From NCBI GenBank assembly GCA_025056865.1, contig JANWVO010000006.1:1-64000 (forward strand): a stretch of 64,000 nt of DNA. The letters are read 5' to 3'. The position numbers and the translations under genes are program-made. Shown here piece after piece: positions 53,119 to 62,020 of the stretch. The notes beneath the pieces were generated by a model. The model ran no database searches and was not told where the DNA came from. It worked only from the letters and a program-made list of their open reading frames with translations. How positions within the stretch are numbered: position 1 is the stretch's first letter; each line of letters opens with the position of its first letter. The DNA comes from Bryobacteraceae bacterium. Its GTDB lineage: Bacteria; Acidobacteriota; Terriglobia; Bryobacterales; Bryobacteraceae.

Positions 53119-54650
53119 TACTCTGTCCGCTCGAACGCAGCTCGTGAAGCGTTGCGGCCTTCCAGGACCTCCCAGTGCCTGACGTAATTCTGCATGTAGC
53201 CTCTGTCGCCATCCGGCGACAACGCAATCCCAAGAATGGCCTGTCCCAGAAATTCCCTGAATTCCTCTGCCGGGGAGCCTGCGTATCCGTCCGTCAGGAT
53301 CACCGCCCGCAGGATCCGATGCTGCCGCATGTGGGCCAGCACGCAATTGATGTCCGTCCCACCGGATGTTTTCACAGCCCCCGCGCGAAGTTCTTTCCAT
53401 GAGGCATTCGCCACGATATTCGAAAAAAGGCAAACTGTCGGCCGCACCAGATCGTGGCATTGCAGCACCGCGCTGTAAAAGCTCGGGATGAATTCGAAAA
53501 CACTCCCGCTGACGTCCACGTAAAGCTGCACCTTCTCGATGCCGGATTTCGTCTCCACGGGGATCTCCCATGCATACAGCAGCGGCTGCAATCCGAGAAA
53601 GCGCAGGATGTTCGACTTCCGGTCCAGGGCGGGTACTGCCGTGGCGGACCGGATGCGGTCCTCGTTGGCCCTGCGCGAAGGCGCCGCGCCCTCCCTGGCC
53701 ACCCTCCCGATGAGACGTGCGATGCGCACCGCATTCTCGCGTTCCCGCGCCGGGTGGGGAGGCATGGCGAGAACCATTTCGTCGCGGGACCAGCCCCGTC
53801 CCTTGGCCCCTTTGGCCATCTCAGCCAGGATGCCCCTCACCCATTCCAGCCAGTGGAAATCCATATCCGCCCAGTCGCGCTCCTGCACGGGATGGTCTCC
53901 GAGAAGGCGAACACCGCTGAACGCCGCCCATGTGACCGGATCACTTGGGGATTCCTCCAGGTATTTGCGACGGGTTCCCCCACGGGCCCTGCCGCGCCGC
54001 TCGGTCGCATCTTCACCCTGGCTCAGGCGACCCGCCTCCGGCGCTCTGCGGTTCTTGCCTCGACGAAGCGAATCCAGATACGACAGCGACAGCCCTGCCG
54101 GGTGCTGGCGGGCTGCGAGGAAGCGCCTCAAGTGCTCCCGGAGGTCGGAATAAGTTGCCCCATATTCTCCGTAAAGCTCCCGGTAGATTTTCCGGAATTC
54201 TCTGAATTCCTGGCCGCTGAGGCCTCGTGGCAGGCTGACCGGGCTGCCAGGCGCGAAATCCGCAGGGGGGCGCAGCAGGCATTCGGGAAAAGCGTTCGCG
54301 CTGTAGTAGGCAGTGAAAAGCGACCAATAGGAGCGGTCCCGCAGCATCCGGCATAGGAGGGCGTTGATCACGGCATAAAACGCGAGGTTGTCCAGCGGAG
54401 TAGTCGGGCGCAATTGGTGGCCGAGCAGCAGGTGCATGAGTTCATGCAGCACCAGCATCACCTGACGCTCGGGCGTCGGGGCATGCCGCGCTACAAAGTC
54501 CGGATTCACCAGGATCACATGGCCTCCCCCGGACCGGATGGCGGCGGTCTCCACCTCGCGTGATTCCTGGAAATCCAGCAGCCGGAGCCAGCCGCTGATC
54601 GCGTAACTGCCCGCGGGAAAGGCGTCAAAAAAGCGTTCTTTGTCGATCAT
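53112..54650 (-). CDS. DUF2201-type protein: metallopeptidase-like HExxH domain plus VWA domain
   Basis: A 512-aa protein without signal peptide. The N-terminal part has a zinc-site motif HELMHLLLGH (69-78, HExxHxxxxH). A charged, low-complexity linker follows (~195-235). The C-terminal part is a von Willebrand A-like domain with MIDAS residues in YVDVSGSVFEF (Asp379, Ser381, Ser383) and AVILTDGYAGSP. This matches DUF2201 'putative metallopeptidase' proteins, which pair with MoxR ATPases. Here the ATPase is two genes upstream. The ATG overlaps the stop of the small middle gene by 4 nt. Confidence 0.85.
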   Translation of the reverse strand: MIDKERFFDAFPAGSYAISGWLRLLDFQESREVETAAIRSGGGHVILVNPDFVARHAPTPERQVMLVLHELMHLLLGHQLRPTTPLDNLAFYAVINALLCRMLRDRSYWSLFTAYYSANAFPECLLRPPADFAPGSPVSLPRGLSGQEFREFRKIYRELYGEYGATYSDLREHLRRFLAARQHPAGLSLSYLDSLRRGKNRRAPEAGRLSQGEDATERRGRARGGTRRKYLEESPSDPVTWAAFSGVRLLGDHPVQERDWADMDFHWLEWVRGILAEMAKGAKGRGWSRDEMVLAMPPHPARERENAVRIARLIGRVAREGAAPSRRANEDRIRSATAVPALDRKSNILRFLGLQPLLYAWEIPVETKSGIEKVQLYVDVSGSVFEFIPSFYSAVLQCHDLVRPTVCLFSNIVANASWKELRAGAVKTSGGTDINCVLAHMRQHRILRAVILTDGYAGSPAEEFREFLGQAILGIALSPDGDRGYMQNYVRHWEVLEGRNASRAAFERTEYQ

Positions 54651-55051
54651 GGATGGTCCATTTTCAGAGGGAAATGGAGAATGATTTCGTCAGGCCTCTT
54701 CAGCCTCTCCAGATTCGGCTCCTTCCCCAGCAGGATGATCTGGCCCACCTGCTTGGAAGCGGCGGCGCACCAGGTGAGCGCATCCTGCACCGTGGCATGG
54801 GAGGGGCCAGGGGCCGTGCGGATCAGTGCGAGCGAGGGCCAGGAGAGGGCGGCGGCCCGCTCTTCGATCCGCCGCGCCAGCTCTGCCGACGCCTCTTCCG
54901 CCGAGCCCTGCCACGGTGCGCCGTCCAGGTATTCCAGCAGGGCCCGGGGATCCGACGTCAGCGGCATGTCTTCGGGACGCCTGACCACAAGGCAGTCCGT
55001 CAGCCCCGCCTCGGGCATGTTGAAGATGTAGACGAAATACGGAACCCGCAT
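54647..55051 (-). CDS. Hypothetical protein between MoxR ATPase and VWA protein
   Basis: A 134-aa soluble protein with an alpha/beta look: VPYFVYIFNMPEAG, ALIRTAPGPSHATVQDALTWC and VGQIILLGKE, ending LHFPLKMDHP. I recognise no family. Its position, 31 nt after the ATPase gene and overlapping the VWA gene by ATGA, says it belongs to the same system, perhaps as an adaptor. Confidence 0.7.
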   Translation of the reverse strand: MRVPYFVYIFNMPEAGLTDCLVVRRPEDMPLTSDPRALLEYLDGAPWQGSAEEASAELARRIEERAAALSWPSLALIRTAPGPSHATVQDALTWCAAASKQVGQIILLGKEPNLERLKRPDEIILHFPLKMDHP

Positions 55052-55082
55052 CTGATGCCTCCGTTCCGTGCTCGCGCGGCGG

Positions 55083-56585
55083 CTACCCCTCGAGCGAGTG
55101 CAGTTGCTCCCAACTGCTGCGCCACGCCCGGATGGTCCGGTGCACTTCCGTTTCGGAGTTCAGCTTTTCTTTCAGGAAAAGGTTCACCAGCAGATTGCCC
55201 AGAGCCACGGACTCCGGATCCTTCGATGGAAGCTTCTTCAGCTCGCGGCCGATCAGGTCGCCCGTGCGAGACTCATAATTCCGGTCCAGCCGTCTGCCGC
55301 CATCGCGAAACGCGACCAGCGCATACTCCTCGGCGATCTGTTCGGCCACAGCCGCGATCAGGTTGCCTGCCAGGTCGCGCGTCATCAGGAACATGGCCAG
55401 AGCGTGACGGGCGCCATGGGGCAGAAACTGGATGCAATCGGCTACGATCACGGACCGCTGATTCCGCGTCAGCCCCTCGGACAGCGCTGCCAGCGCCGCG
55501 CGCTTCAGCGGATCCTTCTCCGAGTAGACGCGGATGAGCTGTTCGGTTTCAGGGCCGGAAGCGCTCCTCCACGCCTCCTTGTGCGCCGACAGCAGCTTGG
55601 ACTCCGGCACGGGGATGCCTTCGGCGCGCTGCGGAATCGAACAGGTCAGTGCCAGAAACGCCGAATCGCTCAGGTTCGCCGCATCGCCCTTCGAGACCAG
55701 CCGAACCGCATGCACCGCCGGTATGTTGCGCATCAACATCACCAGACGGCGCGCGCTCAGGCGGATGTCCGCCTCGCGGAGCAGCACCGCGAGGTAGCGC
55801 ACATATTTTCCGAGAAACGCCTCCATCTGTTCTGACACAGAGGGCCACAACTTCCGCGCCTGTTCCAGGTATGTGGAGAGTTCCAGAACCCCCTCTCCCG
55901 ACATCCGCGTCCGGCTGTTCCGCAGAATCCGCTCCTGCGCACCTTGATCCAGGGAGAACCAGTCCGGAATCTCGATGATGAACGCGTAGCGGTCAGCAAG
56001 TGCCTTGTCGAGCGGCCCGCTGCCGCGGTAGTTTTCGGACTCCTCGGTCAGCGACGGCGGATTCATCGCAGACCAGCGGTACCTCAGCCGCTCGAGGTCC
56101 ATTCCCTGTACACGGCGCTCGTGAATGATCGAAAACAGCTTGTTCTGCACGTCCGGCTTGCATCGCGAGACTTCGTCGAAAAACACGGCCTGCGCATCCC
56201 AGATCGTGGCTGGCGTTTGCAGGTACTTCAGAGACGTAGCCGTCTTGTTGGGCACCGGGAAGCCAATCAGGTCGTCAAAACTGATCAGGCTCGCGTTGTA
56301 GTGGCGGAAATCCAGTCTCAGGGCCTTTGCGAGCCGTTCCAGCAGCAGCGATTTTCCCGTGCCGTGCAGTCCGATCAGCAGCAGCGGATCTTCCGTCACG
56401 AGCGCCGCCAGAATCGCCGGCTCGACCTTCTCCAGCCCGTACAGGCCCAACCCGGACAGTACCCCGTTCCCGGCGCGGAATTCGGAACCGTTCTCCCCAG
56501 TGGCGTTTACTCCGCCCGCCGTGCTGGCGGCATGGGAATCCTGAGATTGCGGCGCCTCATTGACAGCCGGTTTCGTCGATGGCAT
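55083..56585 (-). CDS. MoxR-like AAA+ ATPase
   Basis: A 500-aa AAA+ protein. After a ~40-residue low-complexity N-terminus come Walker A GLHGTGKS (72-79), Walker B AVFFDEVSR (Asp136-Glu137), sensor 1 in RWSAMNPPS and an arginine-rich second half of AAA lid. The C-terminal ~230 residues are helical and not recognised. MoxR ATPases remodel partners that carry VWA domains, often to insert cofactors or assemble complexes; a HExxH/VWA protein is encoded two genes downstream. GGAAGGAG precedes the ATG. The operon reads away from a 377-nt intergenic region. Confidence 0.9.
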   Translation of the reverse strand: MPSTKPAVNEAPQSQDSHAASTAGGVNATGENGSEFRAGNGVLSGLGLYGLEKVEPAILAALVTEDPLLLIGLHGTGKSLLLERLAKALRLDFRHYNASLISFDDLIGFPVPNKTATSLKYLQTPATIWDAQAVFFDEVSRCKPDVQNKLFSIIHERRVQGMDLERLRYRWSAMNPPSLTEESENYRGSGPLDKALADRYAFIIEIPDWFSLDQGAQERILRNSRTRMSGEGVLELSTYLEQARKLWPSVSEQMEAFLGKYVRYLAVLLREADIRLSARRLVMLMRNIPAVHAVRLVSKGDAANLSDSAFLALTCSIPQRAEGIPVPESKLLSAHKEAWRSASGPETEQLIRVYSEKDPLKRAALAALSEGLTRNQRSVIVADCIQFLPHGARHALAMFLMTRDLAGNLIAAVAEQIAEEYALVAFRDGGRRLDRNYESRTGDLIGRELKKLPSKDPESVALGNLLVNLFLKEKLNSETEVHRTIRAWRSSWEQLHSLEG

Positions 56586-56962
56586 TCATCACGCTCCTTC
56601 CGGCGCGAAGGACCATTGCACGGAAGGACGAAGCAGGGCGGGACAGCCTTTCGTTGCGCCATCACGCGCCACATCGTTCCCGTTGCCGGGCTGACTTTGG
56701 CACCTTGGCGGCTGAGGCCAGGTTGCCGGGCGGTCAGCGGGTCAGTTCCCTCGCGCCTCTCTCGATGTGTTCTGAAGCTTGCGCTTCAACCCGTGAAACG
56801 TGCCATGCGGGCGGCCGGTTGCAGCCATTTTTCCGCTTCCTGAGGGAGCGATCCTTCGTCCGAGCGCTCATCCGCGGCGTAGGATGAAGGAGGCGTCAGC
56901 CTCCGGCGGAACCAGCCGCCAGTGGCTTCCCCGGGGCGCTTTCGCCCGCCAGAGGAAAAGCC
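56586..56962. other. Divergent intergenic region with a small hairpin
   Basis: This 377-nt gap separates the MoxR operon from the methyltransferase gene. It holds a 6-bp hairpin with a GTCA loop (GGAGGC 56889-56894, GCCTCC 56899-56904) about 60 nt before the methyltransferase ATG. I looked for a SAM, SAH or cobalamin riboswitch and saw none of their conserved cores. No credible ORF is present. Confidence 0.4.
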
Positions 56963-57943
56963 ATGCAGCCCCTCAGCTTCCCGGAATTGCAGGCAAAAAT
57001 GCGCGCCTTTCAGGAAAGCCGCATTCTTCTCACCGCAGTGGAATTGGACCTCTTCACGGCTGTTGGTTCAGGCGCCACCGCGGAGGAAGTGGCTCGCAGC
57101 CTCGGCACCCATCCCCGCGCCACGGAGACGTTGATGAACGCGCTGGCCGCCATCGGCGCGCTTGTCAAGAGCGGTGGGAAATTCTTCAACACGCCGGCCA
57201 CAGAGCGCTATCTCGCCGCTGGCGGAGCCGAATTCGCCCGTCCCGCGATGATGCATACGGTCTATATGTTCGACTCGTGGGCCACGCTCACAGAGTGCGT
57301 CCGCAAGGGTACGGCCGTGCGCCAGCCCGTAGTGGAGGCGCAGGATCCGCAGCGGACCGAAAGCTTCATTGCGGCCATGCACTGGCGCGCCCAGAACGAT
57401 GCCGCCGAGCTGGCCCGCACCGCGGGCGCACAGGATGTGCGGCGCATGCTGGATGTTGGCGGCGGCTCGGGCGTCTACTCCATCGCCTTTGCAAAGGCGA
57501 ATCCGGAGCTGCGCGCCGAAGTGTTCGATCTGGAGCCCGTGATCCGGATCGCGGAACGGCACATCCGCGCCGAGGGCCTCCAGGGCCGCATCGTCACGCG
57601 CGCAGGCGACCTGACACGGGACAAATTCGGCTCCGGGTATGACCTCATCCTGCTTTCCGCCATTTGCCACATGCTTGGGCCTGAGGAGAATCTCGGCCTG
57701 TTCCGCCGCTGCTTTCGCGCCCTCGCGCCCGGCGGCCGCCTTCTCATCCGGGATTTCATCCTCGAGCCAGACCGGATCTCTCCGCCGCACGCCGCGTTGT
57801 TCGCCGTCAATATGCTCATCGGAACCAGATCCGGATCCACCTACACGGAAGAAGACTACGCTTCCTGGCTGAAGGAGGCCGGCTTCGCCGCAGTGCGCCG
57901 CGAGGGGGCCGAGCTGATTTCCGGCACAAAGGCCGCACGCTGA
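56963..57943 (+). CDS. O-methyltransferase-type SAM-dependent methyltransferase
   Basis: A 326-aa enzyme of the plant-OMT/hydroxyindole-OMT-like group (Methyltransf_2). The N-terminal ~90 residues are a winged-helix dimerisation domain (LLTAVELDLFTAVGSGATAEEVARSLG). The SAM site is MLDVGGGSGVYSIAFA (~165-180) and LAPGGRLLIRDF is motif post-III. Bacterial members methylate hydroxyl groups of secondary metabolites or quinone-like molecules; the catalytic base is not certain. AGAGGAAAA lies before the ATG. Its stop codon directly abuts the convergent gene. Confidence 0.88.
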   Translation: MQPLSFPELQAKMRAFQESRILLTAVELDLFTAVGSGATAEEVARSLGTHPRATETLMNALAAIGALVKSGGKFFNTPATERYLAAGGAEFARPAMMHTVYMFDSWATLTECVRKGTAVRQPVVEAQDPQRTESFIAAMHWRAQNDAAELARTAGAQDVRRMLDVGGGSGVYSIAFAKANPELRAEVFDLEPVIRIAERHIRAEGLQGRIVTRAGDLTRDKFGSGYDLILLSAICHMLGPEENLGLFRRCFRALAPGGRLLIRDFILEPDRISPPHAALFAVNMLIGTRSGSTYTEEDYASWLKEAGFAAVRREGAELISGTKAAR

Positions 57944-58966
57944 TCACTTTTTCTTCTTCGGCGGCTCAGGCGTGATGGAGGGCGGAACCGTTTTCGACCT
58001 GGGCGGGCCGTCATCGGATTCAGGGAAAGAAATCTCGCTTTCGACCTGCAAAACCTGCGATTCGACCTCGAATTTCCGGTAATTCCGGAATTCGATTTCG
58101 TTCCGCGTGCAATGGAAGGTGCCGCGGAAACAGGCCAGGTTCTCGCTGCGCACGGGCAGCAGCCAGCGCGTGCCCGCAATCTCCACCCAGCCGTAGTCGA
58201 CCGTCATCTCCACCTTGTCGACTTCGTAATTCAGCGGCAGGCTGCGGCTGCTCATTTCGATCCGCAGCACGCGTGCGCTTTCCGGATCGATCCAGAGCGT
58301 GCCCTCGTGTGCGGGCTTCACCGCGTAGCCGTAGCGGATCGTCCACTGCGAGCGTTCCTTCGTCACGGAGAAGTCGAACACTCTCGCCTTCGTTCCGGCG
58401 GCGTCGGAGTCGCCCCGCAGGCGGAAGTCTTCGGGACGCGTCGAGGAAAAGATGCTCACGAGCGTCGTGCCGAACTCGCCGGTCGACCAGGAGCCGGACT
58501 CCTCCGGGCTGCCCTTCTTCAGCAGCTTCCCGTTCAGCCGGATGTTGCGGTACTCCTCTTTGCCCTTCGTGTAGGCGAGCTCGAGCTGTACCCGGTCGCG
58601 GAGCTTCCACTGCGGCTTCAGCGTCCTGCTCTCGTAACGCGAAACGAATTGGTCGCAGATGAAGGCAGGCAGCTTCCCGTTGAATTCGAATGCCGCCTCC
58701 CGCGCCCGCTCGATCAGGTCATCGCGTGCGGCTCCTGCCGCCCCGGATATTGCTTTCTCCGTGCGCCCCTCTTCGTCCACCACCACTTCGCGGTACGGCT
58801 CTGACGGCGCACGGCGCTCCTCCGGTGCTTCCACGGGCTCGCGTTTCTGCGCGGCTCCGCCCCGCCGCAGCACCGGACGCCCCGGGTCCGCAGGCGGCGG
58901 CTCGGGCGCCTGCTGCGCGGCCAGAGGCAGCGCCAGAAGAATCGCAAATGCATGCCGCCACTGCAT
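57944..58966 (-). CDS. Secreted protein of unknown function, LolA-like fold suspected
   Basis: A 340-aa protein with a signal peptide (MQWRHAFAILLALPLAAQQ), a Pro/Arg-rich segment (~20-70), a beta-rich body and a Lys-rich end (PEPPKKKK). Phrases such as LPAFICDQFVSRYES, GTLWIDPESARVLRIEM and VEMTVDYGWVEIAGTRWLLPV recur in secreted acidobacterial proteins of unknown function; the strand pattern 'WIDPESxRVLRI' resembles LolA/outer-membrane lipoprotein sorting folds. No catalytic motif is seen. Confidence 0.75.
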   Translation of the reverse strand: MQWRHAFAILLALPLAAQQAPEPPPADPGRPVLRRGGAAQKREPVEAPEERRAPSEPYREVVVDEEGRTEKAISGAAGAARDDLIERAREAAFEFNGKLPAFICDQFVSRYESRTLKPQWKLRDRVQLELAYTKGKEEYRNIRLNGKLLKKGSPEESGSWSTGEFGTTLVSIFSSTRPEDFRLRGDSDAAGTKARVFDFSVTKERSQWTIRYGYAVKPAHEGTLWIDPESARVLRIEMSSRSLPLNYEVDKVEMTVDYGWVEIAGTRWLLPVRSENLACFRGTFHCTRNEIEFRNYRKFEVESQVLQVESEISFPESDDGPPRSKTVPPSITPEPPKKKK

Positions 58967-59000
58967 CGCCGCCTGTCAGACGCGCCCAACCGCTGCGGGG

Positions 59001-59828
59001 TTACTGCGCCGGAATGATCCCGCGGACCGCGAGCCAGTCCTTCAGCCGCCCCGGCCAGGTGGAGAGCACCGGATCTTTCGGCGCCAGGCCCACGCCGTGG
59101 CGCCCCTCCTGGTAGATGTGCAGCTCCGCGGGCACGCCCGCGCGCCGCAAGGCCATGTAGTACAGGACGCTGTTTTCCGGCGGCACGCCCGAGTCGGCAT
59201 TCGTGTGGAAGAGGAATGTGGGCGGCGTGTCAGAAGTCACCTTCCATTCATTGGAAAGCTCCCAGGCAAGCGCCGGATCCGGCGGATCGCCCAGCAGCGC
59301 CCGCATCGAGCCGCTGTGCGTGTACCGCGTGGTGAAGCTGATCACCGGATAGCACAGGATGGCGAAATCCGGCCGCTCGCCTTCCCCGAAGTGGGTGGAA
59401 AGCGTCGATGCCAGATGACCGCCCGCGCTGAAGCCCATGACGCCGACGCGCGCGGGATCGATGCCGAACTCCTTCGCCCGCGAACGGATGATGCGCATCG
59501 CGCGGCGCGCGTCTTCCAGCATGGCCGGGTGCCGGTAGCGCGGCCCCAGCCGGTACTTCAGCACGAACGCCGTCACGCCGAACGAGTTGAACCACTCGGC
59601 CACCTGCCTGCCTTCATGATCCATGGCCAGATTCACGTATCCGCCGCCGGGGCAGATCAGCACGGCCGCGCCGTTGGGCTGTGCCGCGGGATAGATCGTC
59701 AGGGATGGCCTGTCCGCGTCCTCGTTGCCCACGGCGCCGGGTGCGCCCTCGGGCCACAGCAGTTCGGTGCGGGGCGTCTGCGCCGCGGCTGCCGCGGCGA
59801 GGAACAACATCATCAGTGCAGCTCGCAT
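59001..59828 (-). CDS. Secreted alpha/beta-hydrolase esterase (BD-FAE/acetyl xylan esterase-like)
   Basis: A 275-aa protein with a signal peptide (MRAALMMLFLAAAAAAQ). The oxyanion segment is CPGGGYVNLAMDHEG, the nucleophile lies in MGFSAGGHLAS, the acid in FLFHTNADSGVPP and the histidine in EGRHGVGLAP. This is the carbohydrate-esterase-like group that removes acetyl or other acyl groups from xylan and related glycans. The ATG used gives a clean signal peptide, 5 nt after the stop of the LD-carboxypeptidase gene, so the two are coupled. Confidence 0.88.
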   Translation of the reverse strand: MRAALMMLFLAAAAAAQTPRTELLWPEGAPGAVGNEDADRPSLTIYPAAQPNGAAVLICPGGGYVNLAMDHEGRQVAEWFNSFGVTAFVLKYRLGPRYRHPAMLEDARRAMRIIRSRAKEFGIDPARVGVMGFSAGGHLASTLSTHFGEGERPDFAILCYPVISFTTRYTHSGSMRALLGDPPDPALAWELSNEWKVTSDTPPTFLFHTNADSGVPPENSVLYYMALRRAGVPAELHIYQEGRHGVGLAPKDPVLSTWPGRLKDWLAVRGIIPAQ

Positions 59829-59833
59829 GAAAA

Positions 59834-60871
59834 CTATTCCACTACGCCGGACTCCATGATTGTGAGCGTGCCCGCGTCTGCGTCGAGTTCCGCCATCACT
59901 CCAAGCGGCAGGGTGAGCTGATCGTCCGTGTGGCCGATCACGAGCCCTGTCAGCACCGGCACATCGAGCGAACCCAGGATGTTCTGTACGACTTCGCCCA
60001 CCGAGAACGTCGACTCGAACCCCGGCTGAAACTCCCGCGGGCGGCAGGCGGCGCACTCGCCGAAGATCAGCCCGCGGATGCCGCGGAACTTGCCCGCGAG
60101 CCGGAGGTGCGTCAGCATGCGGTCGATCGAGTATGGCTCCTCGCCGACGTCCTCGAGGAAGAGGATGCAGCCCTCGGTCTGGATCTCATAGGGCGTGCCG
60201 AGCGTCGTGGAAATCAGCGTCAGATTGCCACCGATCAGCGGCCCGCGCGCCCGGCCCGGCCGCACTGCGCGCCAGGGGTGGCGCGGGCGGATCGGCCGGG
60301 GTTCGGGCGGATTGGCGAGCCGGCCCAGCGGTTTTGTTTCAAACACGGCCCGCCGGAAATGTTCGATCGTGAAATCGCTCAGGCCGGACAGCACCACCGG
60401 CCCGTGGAACGTGACCAGCCGGCTCATGCGGTGGATGGCCAGATGCAGCGCGGTGATGTCGGAGTAGCCCGCGAACACCTTCGGGTTGCGGCGGATGAGC
60501 GCGTAATCGATCGAGTCCAGGAGCATCGCCGCCCCGTAGCCGCCGCGCACGCAGAATACCCCCTTGACGTCCGGATCCGCGAACATCGCGTGCAGGTCCT
60601 CGACGCGCTCGCGGATGGTGCCGCCCAGATAGCCTTCCCGGCGCCCCACGGAGCGGCCCATCCGGCATCGCAGCCCGAGCTCCTCGATGGTGCGCTGCGC
60701 CAGCCAGAGCCGGTCCGGATCGGAGACATAGGTCGATGGCGTGATCAGGCCCACCGTGTCTCCGGGCCGCAGCGCGCGCGGCTTGATGAGGGCATCCGTC
60801 GTGCCCGCAGGCGGCTGCATGGCGGCTGCCGGAGCCGCGGCGAGAAAACGGCGGCGGTCGAGGCGAACCAT
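59834..60871 (-). CDS. LD-carboxypeptidase (S66 family, LdcA/MccF-like), exported
   Basis: A 345-aa peptidase. The N-terminus LDRRRFLAAAPAAA resembles a TAT leader. Family motifs are VGLITPSTYVSD, FCVRGGYGAAMLLDSIDY, the nucleophile in VFAGYSDITALH, ARGPLIGGNLTLISTTLG and LPVLTGLVIGHTDDQLTLP-type C-terminal segment with the catalytic His. S66 enzymes trim murein tetrapeptides or cleave microcin C-like peptides. Periplasmic location would suit peptidoglycan recycling. I use the ATG before VRLDRRRF; longer frames upstream lack support. Confidence 0.9.
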   Translation of the reverse strand: MVRLDRRRFLAAAPAAAMQPPAGTTDALIKPRALRPGDTVGLITPSTYVSDPDRLWLAQRTIEELGLRCRMGRSVGRREGYLGGTIRERVEDLHAMFADPDVKGVFCVRGGYGAAMLLDSIDYALIRRNPKVFAGYSDITALHLAIHRMSRLVTFHGPVVLSGLSDFTIEHFRRAVFETKPLGRLANPPEPRPIRPRHPWRAVRPGRARGPLIGGNLTLISTTLGTPYEIQTEGCILFLEDVGEEPYSIDRMLTHLRLAGKFRGIRGLIFGECAACRPREFQPGFESTFSVGEVVQNILGSLDVPVLTGLVIGHTDDQLTLPLGVMAELDADAGTLTIMESGVVE

Positions 60872-60959
60872 AGCGTCCAGTCTAGAAAAACGGGGACAGT
60901 CCCGCCCGGGTGCGATTTTCCGCGGCCGCTCCCGCCCTGCTTTGCGCCATAATGCGGTC

Positions 60960-61217
60960 GTGCAGGCCGATTCTCCGCATCCACCCCAAACGCTGGACGA
61001 GCTCTGCCAGATGCTGACACCCGAGATGCGGGACGCGCTGCGCCGCGCAGCGCCCTCTGTCTGCAAGGCCATGCAGGCCGGGTTTCCGGATCGCCTGACC
61101 GCCCCGCGGTCGTTTTGCCTCGGATTCGCCGCCGACTGGGGCCTGCCCGATGATCCCGAAACCATCTCCGGGCTCGTTCATCTGCTGCTGGAAGCGGCCG
61201 GAGAGCCACAGGGCTGA
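60960..61217 (+). CDS. Small hypothetical protein, possible leaderless GTG start
   Basis: An 85-aa ORF (QADSPHPPQTLDELCQMLTPEMRDALRRAAPSVCKAM...) with the look of a small helical cytoplasmic protein; two helices flank the LTAPRSFCLGFAADWGLPDD segment. It starts at GTG 60960, 6 nt after CATAAT (60948-60953), which fits a leaderless mRNA. I recognise no family, and the ORF could be spurious, but its composition is less biased than the shadow ORFs around it. The following 155 nt up to the Fe-S gene hold no other gene. Confidence 0.45.
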   Translation: MQADSPHPPQTLDELCQMLTPEMRDALRRAAPSVCKAMQAGFPDRLTAPRSFCLGFAADWGLPDDPETISGLVHLLLEAAGEPQG

Positions 61218-61372
61218 CGGGTGTTCGCCATCCCGCCGTGCGTGTTCGCCATCGGCGCGGGGGCGTTGACCACCAGCCCTGCATGGCCCTCGCGGTGGTG
61301 ATATAGACTAGGATCGATCCGGCGCGATTCGTGTCCCCAGAAAAATCCGCCGGGGAGGGAAGGGGAATTGCT

Positions 61373-62020
61373 GTGAGTCGAAACCCAGATTCCGAACTCA
61401 AACAGACCCAGGACAACCGGCGCGGAGTTTCGCGCCGCGGACTGCTGCAAAGCATCGGCGTGACCACTGCGGTCGGCCCGGCGCTGCTCGAAGAAACGGC
61501 GCAGGCGCAGACGCCGCCGGGCGTCGTCGGGCCAGGCGCGGTGCCAATCACGCTTACGATCAATGGCAAGCCTTCCAAAGTGACCGTGGAGCCCCGCGAG
61601 ACCCTGCTCGACGTGCTGCGCGACAAGCTCGACCTCACCGGCGCCAAGCGCGTCTGCGACCGCGGCACCTGCGGCGCCTGCTCGGTTCTGGTCAATGGCA
61701 AAGTGATGTATGCCTGCACGATCCTCGCCATTGACGCCCAGGGCAAGCAGATCACCACGATTGAAGGCTTTGCGCTGGCAGGCGGCAGGCCGCATCCGGT
61801 GGTGCAGGCTTTCGTCAACAACGACGCCCAGCAATGCGGCTACTGCACGCCAGGGTTCGTCGTTGCCGCGAAGGCGTTCCTCGACCGGAATCCGAATCCG
61901 ACGTATGAGCAGGTCAAGGACGGCCTCGGCGGCAACCTTTGCCGCTGCGGCACCTACGTCGGCATCCGCAAGGCCGTGCTGGAAGCGGCCAAGGCGATGA
62001 AAGGAGGGTCCAATGCCTGA
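61373..62020 (+). CDS. 2Fe-2S subunit of a xanthine dehydrogenase-family enzyme, TAT-exported
   Basis: A 215-aa subunit with a twin-arginine leader (VSRRGLLQSIGVT, residues ~19-31). One [2Fe-2S] cluster is held by Cys95, Cys100, Cys103 and Cys115, the other by Cys155, Cys158, Cys190 and Cys192 (QCGYCTPG; LCRCGTY). It feeds electrons from the molybdenum subunit encoded next. The start is GTG at 61373, with a purine-rich AAGGGGA 6 nt upstream; an earlier GTG at 61331 has no such site. No FAD subunit gene lies between or directly before the two genes. Confidence 0.9.
   Translation: MSRNPDSELKQTQDNRRGVSRRGLLQSIGVTTAVGPALLEETAQAQTPPGVVGPGAVPITLTINGKPSKVTVEPRETLLDVLRDKLDLTGAKRVCDRGTCGACSVLVNGKVMYACTILAIDAQGKQITTIEGFALAGGRPHPVVQAFVNNDAQQCGYCTPGFVVAAKAFLDRNPNPTYEQVKDGLGGNLCRCGTYVGIRKAVLEAAKAMKGGSNA

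Noticed and set aside
56586-56962. SAM, SAH or cobalamin riboswitch upstream of the methyltransferase
   Set aside because: No conserved core of these riboswitches could be found; only a 6-bp hairpin is present.
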